This document shows, piece by piece, positions 10,188 through 20,688 of a DNA stretch of 64,000 nucleotides. The first letter of the stretch is position 1. Each line of letters starts with the position of its first letter. Position numbers and translations under genes: made by a program. Origin of the DNA: Pectobacterium actinidiae. Lineage in GTDB: Bacteria; Pseudomonadota; Gammaproteobacteria; Enterobacterales; Enterobacteriaceae. The notes below the pieces were generated by a model. That model was not told where the DNA came from. It did not search any database and saw nothing but the letters and a program-made list of their open reading frames with translations. The stretch lies in assembly GCF_000803315.1 (NCBI RefSeq), contig NZ_JRMH01000002.1, positions 124,001 to 188,000 of the forward strand, read 5' to 3'.

Positions 10188-10226
10188 AAGGTATCCCTTC
10201 GTTCCAGTCGGTCGGGATACCTTTTC
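10188..10226. terminator. Terminator between ansB and carH
   Basis: A 10-bp perfect stem AAGGTATCCC / GGGATACCTT with a 16-nt loop, then TT on the plus strand. ansB and carH converge here, so it probably serves both. Confidence 0.8.
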
Positions 10227-10256
10227 ACAACAACGTACGTTTTCACTATGATCGCG

Positions 10257-10811
10257 TTAGTAATCCAGCTCAACCGGCACGGGATAGTCCTGCAACTTGG
10301 CGGCTCCGCCCAACGTCTCACGAATCGTGGCCGAATAGCGCGTGGTTTCCATGCCGCCGACAAGGTTATCCAGTTCGCTAAATGCAAAGCGTAATGAGCG
10401 ATTGTACGCCCAGTCCTCCAATGAGGTCAGACGATACGTGAAGTACACCACCGTCAATTCCTGGTTCACGCGATCGATTTTCTCAATACGACTTACCTGC
10501 ATACGGCCGTAGCACAGGTCACCATATTGACGCCAATTCTTCTCTCCTACAGGGGATAAACGGTATACTTTGCCTGTTCCTTCAGGCGTCTCGTGCGCCA
10601 ACTTTGCTTCCACTAGCGCATTCAAACGTCCACTGTTCCAGGGGGAATCACCTTTAGGACTATGAACCGGCCACTGCTTCTCGCCCAGACACAGCGGCGG
10701 TTCTGCATCAAAAAACTCCTGTACGCGTTGCTGGTAATCCTGCTCACTAAGCTGTGCCAACGCACAGAGGGGGAACAACATCCCTGCTGCGATGAATACC
10801 GATATTTTCAT
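10257..10811 (-). CDS. carH: Carbapenem cluster protein CarH, secreted, unknown function
   Basis: 184-aa protein with a Sec signal peptide (MKISVFIAAGMLFPLCALAQ). It is the last gene of the car operon, and its start overlaps the carG stop by 4 bp (ATGA), so translation is coupled. The mature part is soluble-looking, with two well-spaced Cys residues (in PPLCLGE and GDLCYGR) that could pair in the periplasm. No enzymatic motif is visible. In the known car clusters of Pectobacterium and Serratia carH is the terminal gene with no firm function. The name is given from position and gene order. Confidence 0.8.
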   Translation of the reverse strand: MKISVFIAAGMLFPLCALAQLSEQDYQQRVQEFFDAEPPLCLGEKQWPVHSPKGDSPWNSGRLNALVEAKLAHETPEGTGKVYRLSPVGEKNWRQYGDLCYGRMQVSRIEKIDRVNQELTVVYFTYRLTSLEDWAYNRSLRFAFSELDNLVGGMETTRYSATIRETLGGAAKLQDYPVPVELDY

Positions 10812-11341
10812 TTTGCCAGCATCGCCTCATTCACTTCCTTGTAGGCCTCGTCCACCGATTGGTAGGTATTTTGTGTTACCACACGCTTGCGCTCCGACCA
10901 TTCATAGAGCGGCACACCGGGATCGTCCCGTGAGGCTTTAAAGTCGTAAATCGTTAAAATAACCTTCGTGGGATCAAAAACGTTTTCCCCTTGCTTCCTC
11001 GCCGTAATCAGAAAGTAATGCTTTCCAGACACAAACAACCGATTATCCTGCACCAAAAAGTCCGCTGCGGCCGATAACCGGTAGTCGAACCAGGTAAACG
11101 TATTACTGTTGGCAACCGGCATAATACTGTGCCCGCCGTCTGGGCGTCGTACAAAGAAAGTCATGCCGAGATTGGTGTGCGAGGTATTGTTGTCAAACTG
11201 AGCGACGACGACATAATCCTTACCGCCGTCCTGATTGAGATCTACCCGATTGATGCCATCTTTTAACGTCACAGGGGATAGTGCGCCAGCCGTGCTGCTG
11301 ATGGCACAGAGCGCCAGCCACCCTACGAATTTATTGACCAT
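10808..11341 (-). CDS. carG: Carbapenem self-resistance protein CarG
   Basis: 177-aa secreted protein. The ATG at 11341 (MVNKFVGWLALC) follows a TTG that could add one residue. It has a signal peptide up to about residue 22 (STAGALS). The mature part contains VDLNQDGGKDYVVVAQFD, a stretch like the FG-GAP/calcium-loop type found in many surface proteins. In Pectobacterium and Serratia, CarF and CarG together protect the producer from its own carbapenem by a mechanism other than a beta-lactamase. No SxxK or SDN motif is visible here, in keeping with that. It overlaps carF by 11 bp at its start and carH by 4 bp at its end. Confidence 0.88.
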   Translation of the reverse strand: MVNKFVGWLALCAISSTAGALSPVTLKDGINRVDLNQDGGKDYVVVAQFDNNTSHTNLGMTFFVRRPDGGHSIMPVANSNTFTWFDYRLSAAADFLVQDNRLFVSGKHYFLITARKQGENVFDPTKVILTIYDFKASRDDPGVPLYEWSERKRVVTQNTYQSVDEAYKEVNEAMLAK

Positions 11342-12197
11342 CAAGTGTCCTTACTAGTCGAAAACCAATATCCGGCATGAAAAAACCGGGCGTGTGCAGA
11401 TCGCAGCTTGCCAGACTGTGAGTCCGTTCGAGATAACTTCCGCCGCAAAAGTAGTACATCGTTTTGCCGCCCTCCACCGCATAAGATTCATTCAGCCACT
11501 CGGACACATTGCCGCTCATATCGTAAAGCCCCAGAGCATTGGGGCGCTTCGAGGCCACAGGCACCGTGCCGAATGATTGAGAGTCAGAAGGAAAATGCGC
11601 CACACTGTCGGGCTGTTCGCTACCAGCATAGCGCTGTCCATACGTCCCCTGCGTCAGCGCCTTCTTTCCGCCTCTGGCTGCCACTTGCCATTCCGCCAGC
11701 GTTGGCAAACGGTAACCCGAAGCCTGCGGATTCTCACGTATGACTTTTTCACTGCCATCATCCGGCGCGTGCTTTAGCGTTTTGCCGTCTACTGTCAGAT
11801 AGTAAGGCGGCAGCCGTTCCCGTTCACTCAGCGCATTAGCGAAAATCACCGCATCCCACCACGACACATTCGTGACAGGATGAAGGCCGCCGTCCTGTTC
11901 AGGCGGCAGGCAATCTTCAAAAGTGGCACCGTTACAACCACCGCTGAGCTTATAACCGTGCGCATCAGCCCACTCCAGCAAAGCATGGTATTGCTGATAG
12001 GTGATTTCCGTTTTCGTGATGGCAAAAGATGCAACAGACGTGTTGGTATGGGCGGCATAGTCCTCTGCTCCGAAGACCGACCCAACATAGAAATTGCCCC
12101 CTTTAACCACCACCTCATCGGGAACAGCATTCTCTGCTTGAGCCACTAAGAGGGGAAAGGCACAGAACAGCCCAACGATTAGCGTTTTCTTCAGCAT
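11331..12197 (-). CDS. carF: Carbapenem self-resistance protein CarF (FGE-sulfatase fold)
   Basis: 288-aa periplasmic protein with a Sec signal peptide (MLKKTLIVGLFCAFPLLVAQAE). The mature part is a formylglycine-generating-enzyme-like (FGE-sulfatase) domain: ITKTEITYQQYHALLEWA, PVTNVSWWDAVIFANALSE, YRLPTLAEWQVAARGG, NALGLYDMSGNVSEWLNE and the terminal GFRLVRTL are hallmark blocks of that fold. With CarG it is known to confer producer immunity to the carbapenem. Whether the fold is enzymatic or only a binding scaffold is unknown. Its start overlaps carE by 7 bp. Confidence 0.9.
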   Translation of the reverse strand: MLKKTLIVGLFCAFPLLVAQAENAVPDEVVVKGGNFYVGSVFGAEDYAAHTNTSVASFAITKTEITYQQYHALLEWADAHGYKLSGGCNGATFEDCLPPEQDGGLHPVTNVSWWDAVIFANALSERERLPPYYLTVDGKTLKHAPDDGSEKVIRENPQASGYRLPTLAEWQVAARGGKKALTQGTYGQRYAGSEQPDSVAHFPSDSQSFGTVPVASKRPNALGLYDMSGNVSEWLNESYAVEGGKTMYYFCGGSYLERTHSLASCDLHTPGFFMPDIGFRLVRTLDGQ

Positions 12198-12469
12198 GAC
12201 GATACAGGTTCAATTTCGATGTTAGAAAGTGGCACGGAGCAGCAAGGCAGAATGTAACCATCAGCGATATCTTTACGCGAGATCCCACCCGAATGATCCA
12301 TGTTGACGTTGCCGGATGTCAGACGCACTTTGCATACGCCACAGTAGCCGGAGGCACAACGATAAGGCAGTTCGACACCCGCTTCATAGGCTGAACTGAG
12401 CACGCTTTCATCCTCCGATATCGGAAAATCGATAGCACTATCGCGGATATGACAGTGAAATTTTGACAT
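12191..12469 (-). CDS. carE: Carbapenem cluster 2Fe-2S ferredoxin CarE
   Basis: 92-aa plant-type [2Fe-2S] ferredoxin. The cluster ligands are visible as Cys38, Cys43 and Cys46 (CASGYCGVC) with a fourth near residue 76-77 (LPCCSV). It probably supplies or accepts electrons for CarD or CarC. In other hosts, minimal carbapenem synthesis needs only CarA, CarB and CarC, while CarD and CarE raise the yield. It is tightly coupled: its ATG overlaps the carD stop by one base (TAATG). Confidence 0.92.
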   Translation of the reverse strand: MSKFHCHIRDSAIDFPISEDESVLSSAYEAGVELPYRCASGYCGVCKVRLTSGNVNMDHSGGISRKDIADGYILPCCSVPLSNIEIEPVSSC

Positions 12470-13599
12470 TACATCCCTCCCACGAGACGGCGCAGCAACT
12501 CCTTCTGCAAGAGTTTATTTTCCTTTTTGAAGGTTGCCGAGGCAACCGCGTTCTCTTCAATCCTGCGGAGTAAATAGGGCAACGACTTATCGAGTGGACC
12601 GTAAGGCAAGTATTTGCAAACGCGAAAACCGGTTTGCAGCAGCGAATAAGTAATATGATCGCCCAACCCGTAAAGCTGACCTACCCAGGTTCGCCCCGCC
12701 CGTAGCGACTCATTTTTCATAATCAATGCGAGGCTTTCCTCATTGTGCGTGGCAAAAAACGGGGCTATTCGATCTAAGCGTTGTGCAATATAGTCCACCG
12801 CCGCGTTATAACTACGATCGGTTTCCTGCTTGGTCGCAAAACAGCGTACGCCACCGTTCACGCGTTTCTCTTCTTCCAGATAAGCACCGCGCACGACTTT
12901 CACGCCCAGCAGGAAATTATCCTGACAGGCTTGCTGATAGCACTCATCAAGAAAACGCAGTTGATCCTTCAGATAAAATTGCAGCGTCAGCGTGATCACC
13001 GCGCTATCGCGATTAAACTCACGCATCATGTCCAGAACCAGACGATCTACCGCGGGCTGAATCGCGGTTTGCTCCGCGTCAACCATCACACGCACGCCAT
13101 GGGAGCGGGCATAGTCGAATAGGTGTGAGAAACGCGCGACGATGCGTGACCACGCGCTAGCGGATATTTCATCCAGCGCTAATCCTTCGCTTAGCCGGGC
13201 ATACACGGCAGCACTCCCCAGCGACGACGGTTTGATCACGACAAAAGGCAGGCTATCCGTCTGCTGCGACATCTCGATAAGGCGCAGTGTATTTTCCATC
13301 GCTTTATCGAACTGCGTCTCATCATTTTCCCCTTCCACGGCGTAGTCCAATACGCAAGCAATGCCAGAGCGGGCCAGAAAAGTTGCTGTACTCTGAACCT
13401 CTTCCAGCGTTTCTCCGCCAAAGTAAATGCTGTTAACCAGAGAGAAAAGGCGTCCCCGTGGCCGGGCAAGGCACTTTTTCAACGTAAAAAGCGACAGCCG
13501 ACGTGTCAGCTTGTGTGTTAGCGTTGCTGTCGCACAGTATTTAAAAAACAAGGTCCTTGACGTGTAACGATTGTAGATAGCGTAAAGATCGTTAGGCAT
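12469..13599 (-). CDS. carD: Carbapenem cluster proline dehydrogenase-like protein CarD
   Basis: 376-aa FAD-dependent proline dehydrogenase homologue (PutA/PRODH barrel). Family blocks are visible: LLGVKVVRGAYLEEEKR (about residues 232-250), FFATHNEES (about 290) and GLGDHITYSLLQTGFRVCKYLPYGPL near the C-terminus. In the pathway it probably oxidises proline to pyrroline-5-carboxylate, the acceptor used by CarB. It lies 54 bp after carC and is followed directly by its likely redox partner carE. Confidence 0.92.
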   Translation of the reverse strand: MPNDLYAIYNRYTSRTLFFKYCATATLTHKLTRRLSLFTLKKCLARPRGRLFSLVNSIYFGGETLEEVQSTATFLARSGIACVLDYAVEGENDETQFDKAMENTLRLIEMSQQTDSLPFVVIKPSSLGSAAVYARLSEGLALDEISASAWSRIVARFSHLFDYARSHGVRVMVDAEQTAIQPAVDRLVLDMMREFNRDSAVITLTLQFYLKDQLRFLDECYQQACQDNFLLGVKVVRGAYLEEEKRVNGGVRCFATKQETDRSYNAAVDYIAQRLDRIAPFFATHNEESLALIMKNESLRAGRTWVGQLYGLGDHITYSLLQTGFRVCKYLPYGPLDKSLPYLLRRIEENAVASATFKKENKLLQKELLRRLVGGM

Positions 13600-13653
13600 G
13601 ATGGTTCCAGATCCATATCAATCCGGCACGTTTTCGCGCCGGAATCATGAGAG

Positions 13654-15242
<1,589 letters not shown>

Positions 15243-15244
15243 AG

Positions 15245-16756
15245 TTAATCCTTTTTAATCAGTTCTTTAAGCTGAGATGGCGTCACATCTGTAATGGAGA
15301 GACGGCCACGGAGGAAGGCTTGATAAACACGGTAGGTAAAGCGACTTTTGGTCTGGTAGTTATCAACCGTTGAGCCAAGAACATTCGCAAAGGCCTGATT
15401 GACGGAGGAACCTTCGTGAATGCCGATTTTCTTGCGCCAGACAATGTCTTTCGGCAGCAATTGCAGCGAATCGGCGTATTCACGCAGGATATTTTTGACT
15501 TCGTTGTCGAAAATTTTGTAATCAGGATGTAGCGCATGACACAGAGAGATTAAGGAATGGCTCCAGAAGGGGTGGCGAATATCAATGCCGTAACGGGAAG
15601 CACCGTGGGTAGCAAACTCCCCCGTCCAACGCGTCCGGTACACTTGCTCGGCAAGTAGCTGGTTCGGATTATCATAATGCGCTCCCGGCTTCAGTATGCC
15701 GCCAAAGAGCAGGTCGGAACCATATCCGGTCAGCATGCAAGACACCTGCCCCTGCGCCTGACGATAGACATTGAACAACCCGGATTGGATTTCAGCGGAT
15801 AAGCCGTCAAATATTTCGTTGTAATAGATGGATTCGATGATGCCGTTGATCACCTCGGTTTCGGACAGAATTTTCACCTGATGATGTGTACCGAGTGCAT
15901 CAGCAACCTGTTGAGAAAACTCAAACTCATTGCTGAGTTCCGTACCAATCGAATACGTATTCAACTTTTTGAAATGACGACTGGCGAGTGCCGTTACCAG
16001 GCTGGAATCCAGACCGCCGGATAAGGGAATACCTACGGTATCAAAGCGGGGCGCCAAATCCTCAAGCGGCGAATTAAGGTAGCGCTCAATCAATGCCAGC
16101 AGCGGTTCACGCGGAAGCGCTAACAATTGGTTGCTGGCGGGTGTGGTCAGCGTGCGGCTTTCAACGAAAGAATACCCTTCGCTATCGTGCGTAAGGACGT
16201 GCACCGCACCTGGTTTAAGACGCTGCGCATTTTTCACCGGCGTATAGGTATCCGCCCGCATCAGCGACTGACACACCAACGCCTCCTCTTCAAACCACAG
16301 CGTATTCTCACCTTCTGCCGCAGTCACCAGTTTCAAGCTGTTGGTCACCCAGGTTTTTTTTCCCTGTACAACATGAACCGGCGAGAAACCACGCGACTCG
16401 GTAATCACCGTCAATTCGCCGTTTGGTTCATCAATGAAAAAGCAGAAATCACCTTCAGCCAGCGCCAGTGCATTCGCTCCCAGACGCGTGAACAGCAACG
16501 CTAACAGCTCGGCATCATTTGCCAGATAAGCCTCGCCTTCCCACACGCCGGCCAATCCGCTCAGAAACGTCCGATTGTACAGCGAGCCTATTAGGTAGGC
16601 CGATCCTCTTTCCATCTCACACTTCTGATAATGGCCATTCTGTTCGATAAAAAGATAGCCATTAGATAATGCTTCGCCCTTTCCGTCGAAGTCGCGTTGG
16701 ATATTATTTATATCGGTATCAGAACCTTTATAAACAACGCAAAAACTATTGCTCAC
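15245..16756 (-). CDS. carA: Carbapenam synthetase CarA (beta-lactam synthetase)
   Basis: ATP-dependent enzyme that closes the beta-lactam ring of carboxymethylproline. It is evolved from class B asparagine synthetase. I chose the GTG at 16756 ([11 protein letters not shown]), which gives 503 aa, the known length, with an AAGG-type site upstream; 19 more in-frame residues upstream do not fit. The N-terminal glutaminase-like domain has no catalytic Cys2. The C-terminal synthetase domain carries the pyrophosphate loop SGGLDSS (about residue 245) and a Lys-rich segment near 440 ([12 protein letters not shown]), the region of the ring-closing Lys. It is the first structural gene of carABCDEFGH. 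Confidence 0.96.
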   Translation of the reverse strand: MSNSFCVVYKGSDTDINNIQRDFDGKGEALSNGYLFIEQNGHYQKCEMERGSAYLIGSLYNRTFLSGLAGVWEGEAYLANDAELLALLFTRLGANALALAEGDFCFFIDEPNGELTVITESRGFSPVHVVQGKKTWVTNSLKLVTAAEGENTLWFEEEALVCQSLMRADTYTPVKNAQRLKPGAVHVLTHDSEGYSFVESRTLTTPASNQLLALPREPLLALIERYLNSPLEDLAPRFDTVGIPLSGGLDSSLVTALASRHFKKLNTYSIGTELSNEFEFSQQVADALGTHHQVKILSETEVINGIIESIYYNEIFDGLSAEIQSGLFNVYRQAQGQVSCMLTGYGSDLLFGGILKPGAHYDNPNQLLAEQVYRTRWTGEFATHGASRYGIDIRHPFWSHSLISLCHALHPDYKIFDNEVKNILREYADSLQLLPKDIVWRKKIGIHEGSSVNQAFANVLGSTVDNYQTKSRFTYRVYQAFLRGRLSITDVTPSQLKELIKKD

Positions 16757-16869
16757 AGTAATAACCCTTACCTTAATAACAACATGAGAGAAAACAACGT
16801 TTGTATTCGTCACGTATCATAGAAAAGGCAAAGGTAAATATTAACCGTGTAAAAGTTCAGCTACTGTAT

Positions 16870-16906
16870 TTCTTTTAGATAGGGAGTAACTATTCTTTTG
16901 GATAGG
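16870..16906 (-). promoter_or_regulatory. Direct repeats in the carA promoter, candidate CarR site
   Basis: Two copies of TTCTTTTRGATAGG (16870-16883 and 16893-16906, one mismatch) lie 23 bp apart in the 180-bp gap between carR and carA. Read on the coding strand they are CCTATCYAAAAGAA. The position fits the quorum-sensing activator CarR, which turns on carA-H. The assignment is by position only, since it is not a classical lux-box palindrome. Confidence 0.4.
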
Positions 16907-16936
16907 TTCCTCCCTAATAGCAAGTATTAATACACG

Positions 16937-17671
16937 CTAGCGGGTATCCATATGCTTCATCACGACAGATTCACAAGGGGAATGGAAAAGATTTAACTCA
17001 AGTGCTTTAGTTATAGCATGGCGGGAATTGATAACATCCAACTTACGAACTGAGTTGTTAATGTGGAACTTAACGGTGACCTCACTGATACCTAATATAC
17101 GAGAAACCTCTTTGTAAGTTCGTCCACTACTAACCTGGAAAAGCACTTCGGTTTCACGCGGGGAGAGTAAGGCGTTTCTTGAATTATCGGGGGGATTATC
17201 TTGGTCGTTGATAGCTCGCTGATAGGCCATCACTTTTTCATGTACATTCACCAGTAACATCTGTAAATCATTTTCATGATTTTTCATACATTTTTCGAAA
17301 TTCGCATCTTCCAGGTGATTCGCTATACTCAGTGTCGCCACATTATTGTCATGGTCGTGCAAAACAAAGGTATAACCTGAACTTATATCGTGCTGTACAG
17401 AAGAAATAAAGACATCCTGATTCTTGGCTCTTAGCGTCACAAGATCATTATCATCCCAGGAAAATGGCGTGATCCGAGCTAATGAGGCAACAATGATAGG
17501 ATCACTCAGAAACATCTCTTTTTTTATATACTCCTTCATCCATGCTTCTGGATAATTCGAAATAATATAAGGTTGGCTGGTAGAGTTTTTACTCATCATA
17601 AAATAAGAAAACCATACATCGCCGACTCCTTTCAACTTCCTTTTGATAAACGAATGGATTTCATGATCCAT
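16937..17671 (-). CDS. carR: LuxR-type quorum-sensing activator CarR
   Basis: Activates carA-H on binding N-(3-oxohexanoyl)-L-homoserine lactone. 244 aa with an N-terminal autoinducer-binding domain (about 20-160, with conserved W, Y and D positions around DVWFSYFMM and MFLSDPIIVAS). The C-terminal LuxR helix-turn-helix is at about 170-230 (LSPRETEVLFQVSSGRTYKEVSRILGIS). The frame is complete. Many Pectobacterium strains carry a silent car cluster, sometimes because of carR defects, and no such lesion is visible here. It is transcribed towards carA. Confidence 0.95.
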   Translation of the reverse strand: MDHEIHSFIKRKLKGVGDVWFSYFMMSKNSTSQPYIISNYPEAWMKEYIKKEMFLSDPIIVASLARITPFSWDDNDLVTLRAKNQDVFISSVQHDISSGYTFVLHDHDNNVATLSIANHLEDANFEKCMKNHENDLQMLLVNVHEKVMAYQRAINDQDNPPDNSRNALLSPRETEVLFQVSSGRTYKEVSRILGISEVTVKFHINNSVRKLDVINSRHAITKALELNLFHSPCESVVMKHMDTR

Positions 17672-18065
17672 GTTACCCTCTCTTACCGACTTTGCTCGAA
17701 GATTAAAAGATCAACTATTTCCCAGAGAGTAAATATAATTATTTTTAGTTATACCAGATATAATCACTAAGATTTAACAAGGGCGAAAGTTATCAATTAA
17801 GATACAAGCAGTCAACATTTTATATACATAATCCAATTCAATAATAATTGACATAGTTACTATTATTGAAAATATTATTTATAGAAATAAGTAATAATAT
17901 GACTGTCCGTTACTGGCTCCAAGCCATAATACCGAAGGGACGCAGGCTATTTAGTGAGTATGGGAATCGGAAGGGGTGAATAGGTAAGGAAACAACAGCA
18001 TCGGACGCAGAAACGATACGTCCGATGCCACTACAGCCTAGTTTTGCGACTGCGTCGCAACGCCA
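17672..18065. promoter_or_regulatory. AT-rich intergenic region upstream of carR
   Basis: A 394-bp gap with no gene I can support. The left half is the carR promoter region. It also holds an 8-bp dyad CAATAATA / TATTATTG (17839-17868), overlapped by a plus-strand TTGACA (17848-17853) with a TATTAT-like -10 about 17 bp on, so an unannotated short transcript is possible. The right half contains the terminator listed separately. Confidence 0.4.
17998..18028 (-). terminator. Terminator-like hairpin after the phosphatase/ABC operon
   Basis: A perfect 10-bp stem GCATCGGACG / CGTCCGATGC with an 11-nt loop. On the minus strand it is followed by TGTTGTTTCC and lies 38 bp past the permease stop. The strand choice comes from that T-rich flank. 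Confidence 0.65.
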
Positions 18066-19499
18066 TTACTCACCGCGTAGTGCCGTTGCAGGAGATTGGC
18101 GATAAGACAGCATCGCGGGGATAGTGAGAACCACGGCGGCGACCAGCAACAGGAGCAGGACGAAGTGGATGTCTTCCCATTCCAGCGTCACCGGCAGGAC
18201 AAAGCCGCTTTTCTCGCTCATGACCACCGCAATTGCACGCGCGGCAAGATAACCCAGGCCGACGCCCAGCAGCACGCCAACGCTCACCAACGACATCAGC
18301 CCGCTCCAAATCAGCGTGAAAATACCGTAGCGCGGTGCGCCAAAGGCACGGAGTGCGCCAATCTGTTTCTGCCGCTGCCGCAGGTGGATAACCGCCACCA
18401 TCGCCACCGCGACGCCGACTAACCCTTGCGTGCCCAGCGAGATATAGGTCAGCAGCTCACGAATATCACCCAACATCGAGTACAGCTTCACCAGCACTTC
18501 GCCGGGGAACACCGCCAGCGTCGTGTTACTACGATACAGTGACCGCAGTTGATAGGCACCCGCGATCGTTTTCGGTTTAACGACAATCGCAGGCAAGCCC
18601 GCCTGATGCGCGTGTCCATGCGCTTCTGCTTCGCCGTGCTCGTCATCGTGTGAAGCCGTTACTGGCTGAGCGACATCAGCATGATGATCATCACTTTCCG
18701 CGCCTTCCGCTGGATGAGCGTCGTTGTGATGCTCACCTTGCGCATGTGCGGTTTCATCATGATCGTGTGCATGGCCGTCATGTTCCCCCTCATGCTCATG
18801 CGTCTCATGATCGGCATGTTCGTCATGGTCGTGATCATCGTGATGCGCATCGTCCGCACCATCATCGTCCACACCATGCGGTGGATGGATGCCGTGCACC
18901 CGCCACACCGCGTTCACCGGTACCAGAATCGCTTTATCCCACGCGCTGCCGTCAGCAGGCAACACACCGACCACAGTGTAGGTGACGTCATCGTGCGCGT
19001 GCGCCCCTTCCGTACCCACCTGACCATGAATCGGGCTAAATGTACTCCCTATCGTCAGCCCCGTTTGCGCTCCCACCACGGCCTCGAAGCCGTCGTTGAA
19101 CACGCGTCCGGCGGTGAGTTGTCGCTTGCCGTTATCCGTGACCAGTGGCGACGTGGTGCCAACAATCGGCATCCCCTGATAGAAATCACCAAACGCCACC
19201 GGGGCCGCCCACGCCACCAGCGGGTTCTTCTCCAGATCGGTCAGCACCTGTGCGGGGATCAGCGTCAGCGCCGACGGTTGCAGGAACACGGACGACAGCA
19301 CCAGTTGGGTTTCACTCCCCGGCGCACCGATCACCAGATCAAAACGGTCAGCCGCTTTGGCGCTCCCCATACGCAGCGCCCTTTCCTGCAAACTCACTGA
19401 AATACTCAACGCCGTCGCCGTCGCGATCAGCAACACCACAACCAGCACACCCGGCCAGAGCCGACGCCAGTCGACCCAGATAAGACGCCAAGGAATCAT
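18066..19499 (-). CDS. FtsX/MacB-type ABC permease with His-rich metal-binding insert
   Basis: 477-aa inner-membrane permease: one N-terminal membrane helix (about 15-35), a long periplasmic domain, and three C-terminal helices (about 355-375, 400-425, 440-462), the FtsX/MacB/LolC plan. The periplasmic part holds a striking run of His, Asp and Glu between about residues 200 and 305, with dozens of His residues, a likely zinc- or nickel-binding segment. It overlaps the ATPase gene by 4 bp. I recall a similar Zur-regulated ABC plus DUF3299 set in Pseudomonas aeruginosa (PA4063-PA4066). From this I infer a metal-linked role, not tested here. Confidence 0.85.
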   Translation of the reverse strand: MIPWRLIWVDWRRLWPGVLVVVLLIATATALSISVSLQERALRMGSAKAADRFDLVIGAPGSETQLVLSSVFLQPSALTLIPAQVLTDLEKNPLVAWAAPVAFGDFYQGMPIVGTTSPLVTDNGKRQLTAGRVFNDGFEAVVGAQTGLTIGSTFSPIHGQVGTEGAHAHDDVTYTVVGVLPADGSAWDKAILVPVNAVWRVHGIHPPHGVDDDGADDAHHDDHDHDEHADHETHEHEGEHDGHAHDHDETAHAQGEHHNDAHPAEGAESDDHHADVAQPVTASHDDEHGEAEAHGHAHQAGLPAIVVKPKTIAGAYQLRSLYRSNTTLAVFPGEVLVKLYSMLGDIRELLTYISLGTQGLVGVAVAMVAVIHLRQRQKQIGALRAFGAPRYGIFTLIWSGLMSLVSVGVLLGVGLGYLAARAIAVVMSEKSGFVLPVTLEWEDIHFVLLLLLVAAVVLTIPAMLSYRQSPATALRGE

Positions 19500-20188
19500 G
19501 CACGATCCTCCTGATACTGCGTGTCCGCCACGAGGCGTCCTTTTTCCAGTTGAATACGGCGCGACATCTGCGATGCCAGACGCGCATCGTGCGTAATGGC
19601 AATCAGCGTCGCACGGCTATCGCGCGCCAGCGTCACCAGCAGGTCAGCAATCTGCTCGCCACTCTGCGCATCCAGACTCGCCGTGGGTTCATCGGCGACG
19701 ATGATGTCCGGCTTGCTGAGCAGGGCTCGCGCGACCGCAACCCGCTGCTTCTCGCCGCGTGATAACACTTCAATCGGACGTTTCGCGGTATCCAGCCCGA
19801 CCTGCGCCAGCAGATCTGCTGCCCGCTGCCTGAGCGCCGCCGGGATCCGCCAGTGGTGAAACTGCGCAGGTAGTAAGACGTTCTCTATCGCACTCAGGCC
19901 GGGGAAAAGATGGAAATCCTGCATTACCAACCCGATGTGTTGTGCCCGCCAGCGGTCGCGCTCCGCTTCGTTCATCTGCCAGATATCCTGCTTTTCCCAC
20001 TGCACACAGCCCGTTCCGCTGTGATCCATCCCGGTGATGGCATTCACCAGCGTGGTCTTACCGGAGCCGGAAGGCCCCATCACCGCAACCCGCTCGCCAG
20101 AACGCATCGACAGCGCGGGAATATCCAGCACCGCCTCGGATGTATCGGGGAAGGTCACACTCAGGTGTTGAATCAATAGCTCCGCCAT
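19496..20188 (-). CDS. ABC transporter ATP-binding subunit (LolD/MacB type)
   Basis: 230-aa ATPase with Walker A GPSGSGKT (about 39-46), Q-loop VMQDFHLFPG (about 90), an ABC signature reading LSRGEKQ instead of LSGGQ (about 145), Walker B IIVADEP and the switch His (AITHDARL). It powers the adjacent permease by mechanotransmission rather than classical import, as is usual for LolD-like ATPases. Start and stop are tightly packed: 8 bp from the DUF3299-like gene, and a 4-bp overlap with the permease. Confidence 0.9.
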   Translation of the reverse strand: MAELLIQHLSVTFPDTSEAVLDIPALSMRSGERVAVMGPSGSGKTTLVNAITGMDHSGTGCVQWEKQDIWQMNEAERDRWRAQHIGLVMQDFHLFPGLSAIENVLLPAQFHHWRIPAALRQRAADLLAQVGLDTAKRPIEVLSRGEKQRVAVARALLSKPDIIVADEPTASLDAQSGEQIADLLVTLARDSRATLIAITHDARLASQMSRRIQLEKGRLVADTQYQEDRA

Positions 20189-20196
20189 CGGCGCTC

Positions 20197-20676
20197 CTAA
20201 AGGGTATCGAACGTGGCTTCACGCAGTCGCAGCAGGCTGACAAAACCCGTTTCAGGATCGGTCCACGAACCGTGTTCCAGCACGCCTTCAACTTCAATCA
20301 TGGTGTTGTTCTGTACGAAGGTCTGACGTTTGGCGAGATAGACGACGACAATATCTTCAGGCCAGTCCGCATCAGACGAACAGAAGGGGCACAGCGCCAT
20401 CGGCATTTTGGTTAAGACAAAGAATTGTGATTCCGCCTTGAGCGGCGGTGCCATAAAACCGCGCATCGTGACCCGCTTACCAGAGAGTGCTTTGACGTCA
20501 TTGGAGAATTCCAGACCCAGCACACCGTAAGAGGCGTACAGCTTATCGAAGGAGAGTTCAGGCTGTGCGGCTTTCGCTGGGATGATTCCACCGAGGAGGA
20601 AGATCGCCAGCACCGTACGCAGCCAGGAGAATAAAAGCGGGGTTGCCCCCGCTTTGCTGCATTTCGCATTATTCAT
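20197..20676 (-). CDS. DUF3299-like exported protein with CPFC motif
   Basis: 159-aa protein with an N-terminal hydrophobic export segment (about 16-37, ending IIPAKAAQPE). The mature domain has the block VTMRGFMAPPL followed by CPFCSSDADWPED (Cys96 and Cys99). I recognise it as DUF3299-like, a small periplasmic family often encoded beside metal-responsive ABC genes. The CxxC could bind metal or be redox active. It sits between the phosphatase and the ABC pair in one minus-strand operon. Biochemical function unknown. Confidence 0.75.
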   Translation of the reverse strand: MNNAKCSKAGATPLLFSWLRTVLAIFLLGGIIPAKAAQPELSFDKLYASYGVLGLEFSNDVKALSGKRVTMRGFMAPPLKAESQFFVLTKMPMALCPFCSSDADWPEDIVVVYLAKRQTFVQNNTMIEVEGVLEHGSWTDPETGFVSLLRLREATFDTL

Positions 20677-20688
20677 AGCGTCGTAGGG

